From Dactylorhiza incarnata (Eukaryota > Streptophyta > Magnoliopsida > Asparagales > Orchidaceae), in NCBI GenBank assembly GCA_033032865.1, contig JAWHQI010000170.1:4787501-4851500 (forward strand): a DNA stretch of 64,000 bases. The letters are read 5' to 3'. Positions 1 through 11,768 of this stretch are shown piece by piece. The position numbers were made by a program, and so were the translations under genes. The notes under the pieces were generated by a model. The model had not been told where the DNA came from. It worked only from the letters and a program-made list of their open reading frames with translations, and searched no databases. Positions within the stretch are counted from its first letter, which is position 1. Each line of letters opens with the position of its first letter.

Positions 1-107
1 TGGATTTATATATGTTATATTGATAATTGTTTTTATAATTTTAGTATGATATGTGATATATATATATATAACTTCAAATGGCTTATTTGTGAATCCAAAA
101 AAAATTT
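1..107. other. Left flank of element A, probably interior of copia element C
   Basis: AT-rich sequence with a short TA run near 57-70 and no coding signal. Because A inserted at AATTT (103-107, repeated at 24731-24735), this stretch was originally continuous with 24736 onward and so probably belongs to the interior of copia element C, which would continue beyond the left edge of the window. Confidence 0.5.
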
Positions 108-1461
108 TGTTGCGGGTCGCTTGGGTGCTCTTGGTAGACCGGTCGACTTGAACCGTCTTAGCTCTGAAGCAAACCAAACGCGCTAACAGTCAATTTGAGA
201 TTCGTTGAGTACACTGAGATTTTTTAACGTGGAAAACCCGAAAAAGGTAAAAAACCACGCGGCCGGAGCTGTGCCGACCAAACTTCACTACAGAGGGGTT
301 ACAATCAAGTATTTATAATTCGAGCGCGACAGGCCGCTGCTCGTTACAATAATAGAGAGAGAGAGAGAGTTTCGAAGGTGACAGGTCACCTCTCGGAAAG
401 CTAAGTCTTTTTCCTTCTGAGAACGGTGGAGAACAAAAGTGAGAATGCTGAGTTGCCTTTCGGGAGAACGAAAGTGAGAATGATGAGCCGCCTTTCGGGA
501 GAAAAGAAATCTTCAAGACCGCGAAGGAGAACTTCAAGCGCCGAAGGAGAATTTCGAGGAAATCTTCAAAGGAGCTCTCCCGGGTCCAGAAGGCAAGGTC
601 CCCTTAAATGAAGGTTCTGGGCTCCTTTTGTAGCTTTGGCCGGGGGTAGCCCGGTAATTTTGTCGTCGTAACCACCATAACCACCTGACGGGCGAATCAC
701 GCTGGCCGATTTGGAGCACACGGATCGCCATTTTTCATAAATGACGGTCTCGCCCCTCGGGAAGTTCGGGCGGTTCGGGCAGTTCGGGCAGCTTTGTTGA
801 AGGTGAAAAGGGCGACAAGCGAGTCCTGTAATCTGAGAAATTAGAAAGACAAAAAGCGAGCGTACCCAGAACGCAGAAGTGTTCTGAGCGCGCTCAGAGG
901 CATTCTGAGCGCGCAACGATCACGGAAGTGTTCTGAGTGCGCTGCGAGCGCGGAGCATTCCGAGCGAACGGTGGAATGAGGAGTCGCGCCCCCAAAGAGG
1001 AATCAGGCTCTGGTCGCACCCGACGAGGGACGCGACTTCGGGGGAGCCCTCTACGAGCCCCCCTGCGAAGAAAAAAAGGGGGGAGGGGGCTTGGTCGCAC
1101 TCCATTGCGGAGAGGGGTGAGGCTTGGCCGCACCCCAAGGGGGGTGCGGCTTGGCCGCACCCCACAATGGGTGCGGTTAGGCCGCACCCTATTTGGGGTG
1201 CGATTAGGCCGCACACCCGTGACGGGGGGTGCTGCCTGCATGCTACCGCGCGCGGTAGCGTGCGTGGTTGCGGGCGTCATGGCTGCGCGCGGTCCGCTTC
1301 GCGCATACACTCGCTCTGGCGGTTGGCGACAAAAATGGCGGGTTCGGTTTGCTCTACCACTCACCCCCTACCTTAGTGGGGGGGGGGGGGGGGTGGGTTG
1401 TGTGAGTAACCATCACCCGGTCATCCTTTTATAGATGATAGCATATGTATGAATCCTATCA
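108..1461 (-). repeat. Element A 3' LTR (left copy)
   Basis: It matches 13286-14327 plus 24328-24730 along its length, with many substitutions and small indels, which suggests an old insertion. It contains a GA microsatellite near 354-370, a GC-rich stretch around 1100-1215 where CCGCACCCC and GGGTGCGG alternate as imperfect inverted repeats, and a run of 16 G at 1378-1393. The short reading frames inside are not conserved between the two LTR copies and are not genes. Confidence 0.9.
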
Positions 1462-1480
1462 TAAGCCCCCAAACCTTCAG
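1462..1480 (-). promoter_or_regulatory. Element A polypurine tract (candidate)
   Basis: On the minus strand a G-rich stretch around GGTTTGGGGGCTTA lies directly against the 3' LTR, where plus-strand synthesis would be primed. It is only moderately purine-rich, so the call rests on position. Confidence 0.5.
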
Positions 1481-1814
1481 AGTCTAAATTACTGCGCGGA
1501 GGAGTTCGGCGGTTTTGATTTTTCTGTTACGACTTTGATCATTGCTATCTTCGTGGTGCCTCGGGTAGGAATTGCTGTCGAAGGATGAGTGTGCGGCTGC
1601 TTTTGTTTCCTCGTTCCGTTTAGGCGTTTCTCGCTCTGCACAGCGTTGCGATAGTACTCTCGTGGCTCCGCTGTCCTGAATAGCTTGATGGTCTTTCACA
1701 AAATACCGGATGATTCTGCGCGGGTCTGAGCCCGCGACTTTTACATAATAATAAGAAATTAGTTTGCGCAAGTCTGAGCTCGCGTCTTTTACATAATAAA
1801 ATAGAAGTTTGGCC

Positions 1815-2382
1815 GGTGAATAGCGGGGGTATTTAAACCGAGGGCGAACGTAAGAAGGGCAGGCCCTTAATACGTCGGGACCCGACGGCGGAGGAGAAGG
1901 GCGAACCTTCAATCGACGGCGGTGCGAAGTCCCCGATGTAGGGCCCCAAAGCGGCCGGTGAATAGCGGGTGTATTCAAACCGAGGGCGAACGTAAGAGGG
2001 GCAGGCCCTTACGACGCCGGGACCCGACGGTGGAGGAGAAGGTCGAACCTTCAATCGACGGTGGTGCGAAGTCTCCGGAGCAGGGACCCAAAGTGGCCGG
2101 TGAATAGCTGGTGTATTCAAACCGAGGGCGAACGTAAGAGGGGCAGGCCCTTACGACGTCGGGACCCGACGACGGAGGAGAAGGGCGAACCTTCAATCGA
2201 CGGCAGTGCGAAGTCCCCGGGGTAGGGCCCCAAAGTGGCCGGTGAATAGCAGGTGTATTCAAACCGAGGGTGAACGTAAGAGGGGCAGGCCCTTACGACG
2301 TCGGGACCCGACAGCGGAGGAGAAGGGCGAACCTTCAATCGATGGCGGTGCGAAGTCCCCGGGGCAGGGCCCCAAAGTGGAT
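1815..2382 (-). repeat. 142-bp tandem array in the 3' region of element A
   Basis: Four units of 142 bp start at about 1815, 1957, 2099 and 2241, each beginning GGTGAATAG, with few differences between units. The array sits between the end of integrase and the 3' LTR. Hypervariable tandem repeats at this place are known from Tat/Ogre elements and can seed satellites. The overlapping reading frames here follow the repeat and do not represent a protein. Confidence 0.9.
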
Positions 2383-2656
2383 GATGAAAAGCCTTTTTTG
2401 AAGAAGATAATAATGATTTTTCTTAATCGAACGCAGGTGTCAAAACACATTTTACATAGTTGGGGTTCGTTTTACGTGTGGCTTTCGTAATACAAGATAA
2501 GTTCGCACGAGTCTGAGCTCGCGACTTTGTACAGAATATATAATATAAGATAAGTTTGCACGATTCTGAGCTCGCGGCTTTGCATACAATATATAATATA
2601 AGATAGGTTTGCATGAGTCTGGGCTCGCGGTTTTTTGCGTGATAGAAGACTTAATA

Positions 2657-4131
2657 TTACTGATAAAAGCGGCGCAGGTTCTGGGCGTTCCAGGTGTGTG
2701 GTAGAGCCTTCCCTTCCGTTGTTCTGAGCCTGTATGTTCCAGGTTTTACGACCGCAGTTACAACGTATGGACCTTCCCAAATTGGTGAGAGTTTATCTCC
2801 TTGGGGGCTTTTGTCGGCCTCCTCGATGCTGCGTAGGACGAGATTTCCTACGTTGATGGGTCTGGGCTTCACCCTTCTATCATAGAACCGGGCTACACGC
2901 CTTTGGTAGGTTGCGGCACGCTGGGCGGCATCGTCTCGGATTTCGGGGATCAAGTCGATATTCTCCCGAAGCAGTTCGTCGTTATTGTTGGGATCGAAAG
3001 TTAGCACCCGGGTGCTTGGAATGTCGATGTCGACCGGGATGACAGCTTCAGTACCGTAACACAGGTTATGAGGTGTCTCTCATGTAGGAGTCATCTCTGT
3101 CGTGCGGTATGCCCATAGTACACTTGGGAGTGCGTCCACCCATTGCCCCCCCCCCCCCCCCCCCCCCCCCCGACTTCTTCTAAGTGCGTCTTCAACCCTT
3201 TAAGGATGGTGCAGTTCGTGAACTCCACTTGCCCGTTGGTTTGCGGATGTGCTACGGCCGTGTGACGGAGATTAATTTTCAGATCCTCGCACATCTTGGT
3301 GAAGGATTTCCCGGTGAACTGATTGTCGTTGTCGGCGATGATTATTGTCGGGATACAGAAGCGACAGATAATGCTCTTCCAAACAAATTGTTTGGCGTTC
3401 TCTTCTGTGATTTTGGCCAGGGGCTCCGCTTCTACCCACTTGGTGAAGTAGTCGATGGCTAGGATGATGAACTTCCTCTGTCCAGATGCTAGAGGTAGGG
3501 GGCCGAGGAGATCGATTCCCCATTGCGCGAATGGCTACGCACTTTGGAGTGTGGAGAGCGCGACCGGGGGCTGATGAGGTACGTTTGCGTGCAGCTGACA
3601 ACTCCTGCACTTTTGGACTAGCTCGGTCGTGCCCTTCTTCATTGTTGACCAATAAAAACCTTGGCGTAGTATCTTCTGGGCCAAAGCTTTCCCGCCTAGG
3701 TGTTCTCCGCAGATTTCTCTGTGTACTTCTCTTAGGGCGTAGTCTGCCTCGCCTGCCGGTAGGCACTTTAGATAGGCTCTGAGAATGCCCGCTTGTAAAG
3801 CTCCCCGTCTACGATGGCGAACGATGTCGCTCGCATCCGTAATCTTCGTGCTTCCAGATGGTCCTCGGGGAGGTGCCCGTGCTCGAGGTAGGCTCGCAGT
3901 GGGGTCATCCAAGACGACTCTTCCTGGTGGATGGTCGCGATTTCCCATGGACCTTGAATGCTTGGAACCGATCTCTTCCACTCGTCGCCTTCGGGATTGG
4001 TAGCTGGTGGGTGAAGTTGTAAGCTTAGATAGAGCGTCTGCCCTGCAATTCTGGTCTGGAGGGATGTGCAGGATTTGGTACGACGGGATCTTCTGAAGGA
4101 GCAATCTCGCAAGCGCGAGATATTTCATCAT
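2657..4131 (-). pseudogene. Element A integrase (broken)
   Basis: Read on the minus strand, the region begins with the end of the second RNase H and the linker to integrase, then shows a zinc-finger-like stretch ending in CRSCQLHAN, a core segment with HPQTNGQVEF, and a C-terminal part with KLSPIWEGPYVV, the GPY/F-type module. The pieces fall in different frames. A stop separates this part from the RNase H frame (near 4147), frameshifts lie around 3270-3770, and a run of 26 C at 3146-3171 breaks the frame after the core. The protein would have inserted element DNA into the host chromosome. It cannot be made from this copy. Confidence 0.85.
3146..3171. repeat. Run of 26 C inside the integrase remnant
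   Basis: An uninterrupted cytosine homopolymer interrupts the coding remnant (glycines on the minus strand). Its true length may be uncertain because of sequencing limits. Confidence 0.95.
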
Positions 4132-4146
4132 CTGGACATTCTTGGC

Positions 4147-6012
4147 CTAGTAGTTTCCCTCAACTTGTGAGACTACGAGTTGGGAATCTGCGTAAATTGT
4201 CAGGTTCTCTGCTTTGCAATCGATGGCGAGCCAGAGGCCGGCGATTAGTGCCTCATATTTCGCGACATTGTTGGTTGCGGGGAATTTTAACCTGAGGCTG
4301 TAATCTAAGGTAATCTCATCGGGATCTATGAGGAGCAATCCCACTCCGGCCCCTTCAGCTCCTGAAGCACCGTCGACGTAGAGAGTCCAGCGAGGGCTAG
4401 TGGTATCTTTGACAGGAGTTGCTTCTAGTGGGATGGTGTACTCTACAATAAAGTCGGCGAGTACTTGTGACTTGATGTCCGGCCGGGGCAGGAATTGGAT
4501 GTCAAACTTGCCGAGCTCTACGACCCATTTTACTAGCCTCCCTGAGACTTCTGGTTTCTGGAGGATTGCTCGTAGCGGGAGCTGAGTCAACACTTTTACT
4601 GTATGAGCCTGGAAGTAGGGCCGGAGCTTTCTCGCCGAGAAGACCAGAGCTAAGGTTGTCTTGTCCGCTGCCGGATACCTGGTTTCGGTGTCGATGAGGA
4701 CTTTGCTGAGGTAGTAGACTGGTCGTTGCACCCCTCCTTCGTCTTTCACGAGCACCGAGCTGAGAGCCGTAAGTGAAACTGCCAGGTACAGGAACAGGGT
4801 CTCTCTGGGGACGGGCTTTGACAGAAGCGGTGATGAGGCCAGGTATTGTTTGAGAAGTTCGAAGGCCGCTTGGCACTCGTCAGTCCACTGGAACCCGGAG
4901 TGGCGTGCTCCCCGGAGAATTTTGAAGAAAGGGAGGTACTTGTCTCCCGTCCGTGACAAGAAACGAGATAACGCAGTGATCCTCCCGTTCAGGCGTTGCA
5001 CTTCCTTAATTGAACGAGGTGGTGACATATCCTCCAACGCCTTGATCTTCTCGGGATTGGCCTCAATTCCCCGATGGGTTACCATGAAACCCAGGAACTT
5101 TCCCGCCGTCACACCAAACGCGCATTTGCTGGGGTTGAGCCGTATCTGGAAGCGACGAAGAAGCTGAAAACACTTTCCCAAGTCTTTCAAGTGGTCGCTA
5201 CGGTGGACGCTCTTCACCAGCATGTCGTCCACGTATACCTCCATCGTCTCTCCGATGAGGTTCTTGAAGACCTTGTTCATCAGCCTTTGGTAGGTAGCTC
5301 CGGCGTTTTTAAGGCCGAATGGCATCACCTTATAGCAGTAGACTCCCTTGTCGGTGCGGAAGGCGGTGTGCTCCTCGTCTGCGGGGTTCTTCCTTATCTG
5401 GTTGTAGCCTGAATAAGCATCCATGAAGCTGAGTAGCTCATGTCTGACCGTTGCGTCGACGAGCTGGTCGATCCTCTGGAGGGGGAAACTGTCTTTTGGG
5501 CACGCCTGGTTTAGGTTGCTGTAGTCGACGCACATTCACCACTTCCCCGAGGCCTTTTTCACCATGACCACATTAGCCAGCCACGTGGGATATTCCGCAT
5601 CGCGGATGAACCGCGCCTCTAGGAGCTTAGCTACTTCTTCTTCGATCGCTTTCAACCGCTCGGGGGCAAAGTTCCTCTTCTTTTGAATCACAGGCCTGCT
5701 GGCGGGGTTAATGTTTAAATAGTGAAAAATGACTTCAGGGTCCACCACGGGCATGTCTTCCGAGCTCCAAGCGAAGATGTCTTCGTTCTCCTGTAGGAAG
5801 ATTGTGAACTCTTCTCGTTCTTCCTGCGACAAGAGGGACCCGAACTGAACAGTTCGAGTCGGGTCCTTTTGGGAGAGCAGCACTTCCACTAATCCTTCAA
5901 CGAACGCTCCCCACTACAAAGTAGCTTCGTCTCGAAGGTCGAAGTTGTTGATGTTGAGAGCGGTTGCCTTTGCCGGTTGAGCTTGCTTTAGATAGCAGGT
6001 TCTGGCTGCCTC
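4147..6012 (-). pseudogene. Element A reverse transcriptase with two RNase H domains (broken)
   Basis: The minus-strand translation starts right after the TTAAT duplication of insertion B with a protease-RT linker, then gives a reverse transcriptase with MCVDYSNLN, MPFGLKNAGA and the catalytic YVDD (residues 101-104 of the 462-codon open part, 4147-5535). A connection-type RNase H follows, then a second RNase H starting WTLYVDGASG and containing KYEALIAGL and YADSQLV. Carrying both RNase H types is a known feature of Tat-branch elements. In-frame stops occur near 5927, at 5533-5535 and just after 4147. The frame continues from the protease at 11159 once insertion B is set aside. Confidence 0.9.
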
Positions 6013-6807
6013 TTAATTGTAAGATCCCCCCTCCCAAATCGACGATCCGACCGGGGGATCTTATCGCACACCACCCTTTAGCACGACGCCGAAGCGACCC
6101 CGAAGGGTGAAGGCACTAGCTTCTCCAACCCTTTTCCTTGAATACTCCGATGTCACGCCTAGGGGTGGTGTTAAGCGAAAGTCACTACACACCAACAGAG
6201 TAAGGAAGCAGTATTTTAGCGGAAGACATCATTAAAGAGTGCGCTTTACAGCACTTAGCGGAAGACATCATCAAAGAGTGCACTTTATAGCACTTAGCGG
6301 AAGACGTAGTTTTATCACAGAAACCACAGTTTCAAGACCTGTAAATAATCTACATACCTCTGCCGCATAAAATCCTAACCATCAAGGATATATTGCCATT
6401 ATATATATCTATATACCCTAGGATAGGGCACAACAAAAGGAGATGCGGCTTAACAAACTTATACCTGACGCAGCCTGCTCTGTGGCTTCATCCACACATA
6501 GGCGCTGTCACTCATCCGCACCTGTCACCCGTGCCAAAGACAAGTTATTAGAACCACGAACAGAATCCAACCCCTACTAACAAACATACATAATATATTT
6601 ATAACGGAGGGGATATCTGGACTCTTATTGGGCCGAGGCAGTCTTCCCACGACCACCGCCTACGTACTCCGTATCATCCTGCATACGGTCTCAGACCCAC
6701 ATAGTTCTATAAGTTTCGCACGGGTTGCCCTCCCAGACCGTCCATCGTGCGGGTTGCCTTAGAGTAAAACTCATAGGCCATCCGACGTTCTCCCAAGGCA
6801 CGATATA

Positions 6808-7132
6808 TTCCCGTAGGAATATTTCCCGAAGGCACAACTTATTCCCCGTAGGAATAATTCCCGAAGGCACCATGTATTCCTGTAGGAATATTTCTCGAAG
6901 GCACAATATATTCCCGTAGGAATTACTTTCTCGAAGGCAACATTTCATTCCCGTAGGAATTACTTTCTCGAAGGCAACATTTCATTCCCGTAGGAATTAC
7001 TTTCTCGAAGGCAACATTTCATTCTCGTAGGAATTACTTTCTCGAAGGCAACATTTTATTCCCGTAGGAATTACTTTCTCGAAGGCAACATTTCATTCCC
7101 GTAGGAATTACTTTCTCGAAGGCAACATTTCA
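6808..7132. repeat. 37-bp tandem array in insertion B
   Basis: About nine units contain TTCCCGTAGGAAT followed by CTCGAAGGCA. From 6911 onward the spacing is exactly 37 bp (6911, 6948, 6985, 7022, 7059, 7096). Units before that are diverged and slightly shorter. Each unit carries the small palindrome TTCC-CGTA-GGAA. Confidence 0.9.
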
Positions 7133-7746
7133 TCATAAGAGGAGAAAAGAAAACTCTTTTAAAGCTTAACAAAATATCCACCCGCAGTTTTGTAGAAGGA
7201 GAGAAGACGAACTCTTTATAAGCTTAGCATATCTCTATCCGAGTAGGTACCACTAATTTAACTCGGCTGGCAATCAAACCCAACCTGCCCACATAGGGCA
7301 CAATTGCATTCATGTAGACTTTCGTCGATCATTTCGGTGCTTGGCGATCAATCCCAAGTCATCCACATAAGACACGCTTGTATTTATGTAAACTTCTGTC
7401 AATCACTTGAATGCTTGGTAATCAAGCCCAAGACACCCATAAGCTTTATGTTCATTCATAGGCAAAAGAAGTAGCACAGTAGTGTGAAAGAGAGAAATAA
7501 GATGAAGAGAGATGAGGTGTATATCATCGTAAACCAACACCAATTTCAGCTATGGAGGAGTAGACGGAAAAAGGGGAAGATCTCAAAATCAAGGCTGCAC
7601 GGGTCGCAGGAGGGTATCCTCCATCTAATTACCCGCAAACGCGCCCCAACCAACATGAACTAACCATTATGAACCGGGCAGTGGAAAGGTAGAGAATGGA
7701 GCTCATGATTAGAAGCCTTAACAATTTCCTTTCCAAAAAGAACCAA

Positions 7747-7748
7747 GA

Positions 7749-7779
<31 letters not shown>
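7747..7779. repeat. GA microsatellite
   Basis: Simple run of GA dinucleotides within insertion B. No gene is associated with it. Confidence 0.9.
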
Positions 7780-9308
7780 GAGTGTGCGTATAGCATTTGT
7801 GAAATGAATACGGTCCACCAAACCTATTTACAGTTCTTATATACTCAGCTTATTCATAAAAATCAGAGGAGGGAAAGGTCCTCGTGAGTTACTTGTGGTT
7901 TGATGGGCAAGGATGAGTTGAAGATGGGATAGAAACCCAAAGCTCAAAAGACTTCCTTAGTAGTGACACAATTATGACAGAACTGAAGAGAAGCTCTCAT
8001 CTATCAACCTTCTTCCCAACAATAAAGTTAATTTCATGGGTTGTCTGGGAGCTTTTCCTCACCCCATTCCCAATGCCCTAAGCCTAGTAGAAAATACTAC
8101 ATCTTCATTTCTTTTCAAGTTATTATTCTTCATCACCTCCTAAGGAAGGAAGTTATTAACAAGATTCTTATAGATAACTCGAAATACAACCCATGCATGA
8201 AATTAAGAAAGCTAAAACTACAAAGAGTTATATTTACATACTTGAACCGGCCCCTATAATCACACGGGTGGTCTGAGCCGATTGATAGGGGCTGACAAAA
8301 CTTAGTATAACTTAAACATAATTATACATCTAACGATCAACCGACTCCACCCCTTGGGAGAGGTAAGTGGGCGTAGGATCACCATTACCATTATATATAT
8401 GCTCAACATCCAACCTGAGAATAGATTAAATATAACATTTTATGTTTGGCCAAAGAGGTAGTCCAAACTATACTCATAACTTTTTAGTGGGTAACCCAGG
8501 GGTTATGTGACTAGTTATATGAGCAGTAACAACGACAAAAATGGAGTAGCATCTCCTCAATAATTCTTTGACGGTATGCAATTATAAGCTATTCTAATCA
8601 GAGAAATAAACATAGCTCAAGGCTCACTAGCAGTGAAGGCTTAGTAGCGTAAAAGAACTCGAATTTTAGCAATTATTTAGTGAGGTGGATTTCCGAATGG
8701 GGAAGTAAACCAAAATAGGTGGAAATCATGCTCTTGGCATCACTACTTTAGCCATGAATCCTATTTGAGTATATAAAACCAAAATTTAAAATGAGAGCCT
8801 CAAGGTAGTATCTCTTACGTGCATGCATATGTAAGAACATATGAAATTATATACTAAATCTTGCGCGGATTGAGAAAGAGAGCGAGGGAGAGGGATGGGG
8901 TTAGAGAAAACTATTGATCCCATTTTGATTAAATACAAATCTCTTAAAGAGATCTGCAATAAGGTTTCATAATTATCAACCTTCCCATGTAACATGCTAC
9001 CTAGCAGCCTCCAATCATGGATCCCAAAGGAAATCCCAAGTTATAGCTTCTGGAGACAAAAAGAAAGAGCAGCCACACCAATCAAAAATCCGAAAATCCC
9101 CAAACCTAAGGGGGCAGCCGAGCAACCAAAGGTCCCCAATTTAGCAAATTTCTGGGAACACAACCAAAAAGAAGAAGCAGCCGCAACCATAAATCCCCCA
9201 AGGAAGACAAGCAAGCCACACTCATAAGTGAAATTTCTGTAAATATAAAGGTGTAGCCGCAAACCCCCAGGTCCCACGCCAACAACAAAAGAGGCAGCAC
9301 CCCCATTT

Positions 9309-9822
9309 CAACAAGAAAAGGAGCAACCCCAAAACAACAAACCTGCAGTCCAACTCAACAAGGAGCAGCCCCCAAACCAACAAGGAAAGGAGCAGCCCCA
9401 AAACAACAAACCTGCAGTCCAACTCAACAAGGAGCAGCCCCCAAACCAACAAGGAAAGGAGCAGCCCCAAAACAACAAACCTGCAGTCCAACTCAACAAG
9501 GAGCAGCCCCCAAACCAACAAGGAAAGGAGCAGCCCCAAAACAACAAACCTGCAGTCCAACTCAACAAGGAGCAGCCCCCAAACCAACAAGGAAAGGAGC
9601 AGCCCCAAAACAACAAACCTGCAGTCCAACTCAACAAGGAGCAGCCCCCAAACCAACAAGGAAAGGAGCAGCTCCAAAACAACAAACCTGCAGTCCAACT
9701 CAACAAGGAGCAGCCCCCAAACCAACAAGGAAAGGAGCAGCCCCAAAACAACAAACCTGCAGTCCAACTCAACAAGGAGCAGCCCCCAAACCAACAAGGA
9801 AAGGAGCAGCCCCAAAACAACT
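9309..9822. repeat. 69-bp tandem array in insertion B
   Basis: CCTGCAGTCC recurs every 69 bp from 9342 to 9756 (seven occurrences), and the units are nearly identical. Because 69 is a multiple of three, long frames run through on the minus strand as 23-residue repeats. This is an arithmetic effect and not evidence of a protein. Confidence 0.95.
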
Positions 9823-11158
9823 CACAAGGCATCCCCCATGATCAGCTCATAAGGCAGCCCCCTATTAATATAACAGGAAAGTAAAGCAGCCCCCATTAAC
9901 AGCTCACAAGGACATCTCCCAAAACGAAAACAAAATGGAAAGCTGAAGGTGCAGGGGAGGGAGGGATCATAACAAGAATCCACCGCAGCAATAGCACATA
10001 ACCAAGAAATTTCCACAATCCAACCCAACTGCAGCTAATATAGAACAAGGGGAGGCGGTGAAGGAGAGGGAGAAAGAGTTTCAAGCTGCCATACCTTGTC
10101 GTGAAACCCTCGCCATGACAGAGCTTCGAGGAGGAGGAGGAAGAGAGAGAGAGATGAAGGCGAGGGGCGACCTTGCCGCCGAGCCCTCCTGAAGAGGAGA
10201 TGAGCCGCCCTCTTTGTAGCCATGGCCGGCCAATCCGATGCCCCCAGCGAGCTCGCCCATGGTTTTCGCCCACGGTTTCTCCGCCCCTGGTTTCATCGCT
10301 GATTTCGGTTTAGGAACAGGGCATCTAACTATTTTATTTTATATATATAAGCTTATATATGTATATGTATATATATATACACATTACACACACATATTTA
10401 TACGCGTTTATATATCAAAGCATGCAAAGTGCTCGGAAAAAAAACAATGCACAAAGGGTGTCGCTGTGTTCGTAACAATCACATGAAGTTAACGAAATTA
10501 TTTGAAGTTGATTCCGAGTCCGTTATTCATAATTACTCACTCAAACCAGTACGCAACTCAAAATAGATTATTTCGGCCACCTTTCGCAAATCTCATCGAA
10601 TTTGAACGAAATGAATTGCGTTGCGCTCATATTGATTATACCAGTCTGATGCGAGTAACTGGGATCAATTCTGAGCTCGTGTGCTCAATACTCTAAAACT
10701 GCGTCGTCGTGACGCGCTACTGTACTCAAAACGGTCACTTTCTCCAAATGACCTCGGATTGGAACGAAACGAATTCTGTTGTACTCGTATCGACCATACG
10801 AGTGTAACGCAACTGACAGAAGTCGATTCGGAGCACATATGCTCAATATTCTAACACCGCGTCGTCGTGACGCGCTACGGTACTCAAAACGGTCACTTCT
10901 ACCAAATGACCTCGGATTGGAACGAAACGAATTCCGTTGCACTCGCAACTGACAGAAGTCTATTCGAAGCACGTATGCTCAATGAACAACTTTGACGTTG
11001 TGGCGAAGCACAATCTACCCAAAATAGTTATTTCTTTAAATAACCACCACTATGTGGTGAAGGTCGGGTCGTGATTGCCTGATGACCCGGCCTAGGTTCC
11101 TGCAAGGGTTCAACTGAACCGGCTAGACCCCTTTTCAAAGTTAGGATGTTACATTAAT

Positions 11159-11711
11159 TTCCTCTTACGACCCATATCCCTGCGGCGGTCGGGAACTTCA
11201 TAGCCAGATGCGGAATAGATGGGACTGCTCCAAAGATGGATTGGAGCGGCCTCCCGAAGATGGCGTTGTAGGCGGAGGTGGACTCCACCACCACGAACTG
11301 AATGTTGTATGTTGACTGTCTTGGAAACTCGCCCAATGTGACCGGGAGAGTGATCATGCCTTGGACTGGAACAGGTTGGTTGTTGAAGCCGTAGACGGGC
11401 CCGGCTGCAGGGCTGAGCTGATCCTTCGTGAGCTTCATACTTTGCAAAGTGGAAAGGAACAGAACATCAACTGAGCTCCCGTTATCGACCAATATCCTTC
11501 TTACGTTAAAGCAAGAGTCCCCAATCCCTGTGCTGATCATGAGGGGATCCTGATGCGGTAGTCGTAACCCTTGCAGGTCTTCTTTCCCAAAGGCAATCGT
11601 AATGTCCTGCTTGAGCTTCTTATCTTCGTATTCTCTTGGGGGTTTGGCAATCGAGAGGATTTGCGTCGCCAGGACGGGAGGTCCTGCGATCGTTTCGATT
11701 TCTCCCACCAT
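11159..11711 (-). pseudogene. Element A protease region
   Basis: The minus-strand frame shows ILVDNGSSVDVLF, matching the aspartic-protease active-site region of Tat-branch elements (usually D-G/N-G-S-S), followed by a typical domain ending AIFGRPLQSIFGAVPS and MKFPTAAGIWVVRG. The frame then runs into insertion B. Past B, coding similarity resumes at 6012. The enzyme would cut the Gag-Pol precursor. A stop near 11766 separates it from Gag. Confidence 0.85.
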
Positions 11712-11768
11712 CGACCTTCCTCCTCCTGTACCCCGAGGAGCGGGAGGCTGCTCCCTCGCCTCCCTAGG

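Larger units (their letters stand above)
6018..11153 (-). mobile_element. Insertion B: 5.1-kb orphan unit, probably a solo LTR
   Basis: The unit begins TGTAAGATCC and ends GGATGTTACA, a 10-bp imperfect terminal inverted repeat, and is flanked by TTAAT at 6013-6017 and 11154-11158. It splits element A's pol, whose translation resumes on either side. No reverse transcriptase, gag, transposase or second internal LTR copy was found, so a solo LTR of a large gypsy element is the best reading. LTR-like ends, the 5-bp duplication and GGGGGATCTTACA at the minus-strand end fit this. It contains two tandem arrays and, around 10690-10980, two copies of a segment with GACGCGCTAC and AACGAAACGAATTC. A non-autonomous element with diverged LTRs is the alternative. 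Confidence 0.7.

Noticed and set aside
9222..9832. Two 170-200-codon frames of Leu/Trp/Cys-rich repeats on the minus strand
   Set aside because: The 69-bp unit is a multiple of three, so open frames persist in several frames without coding meaning.
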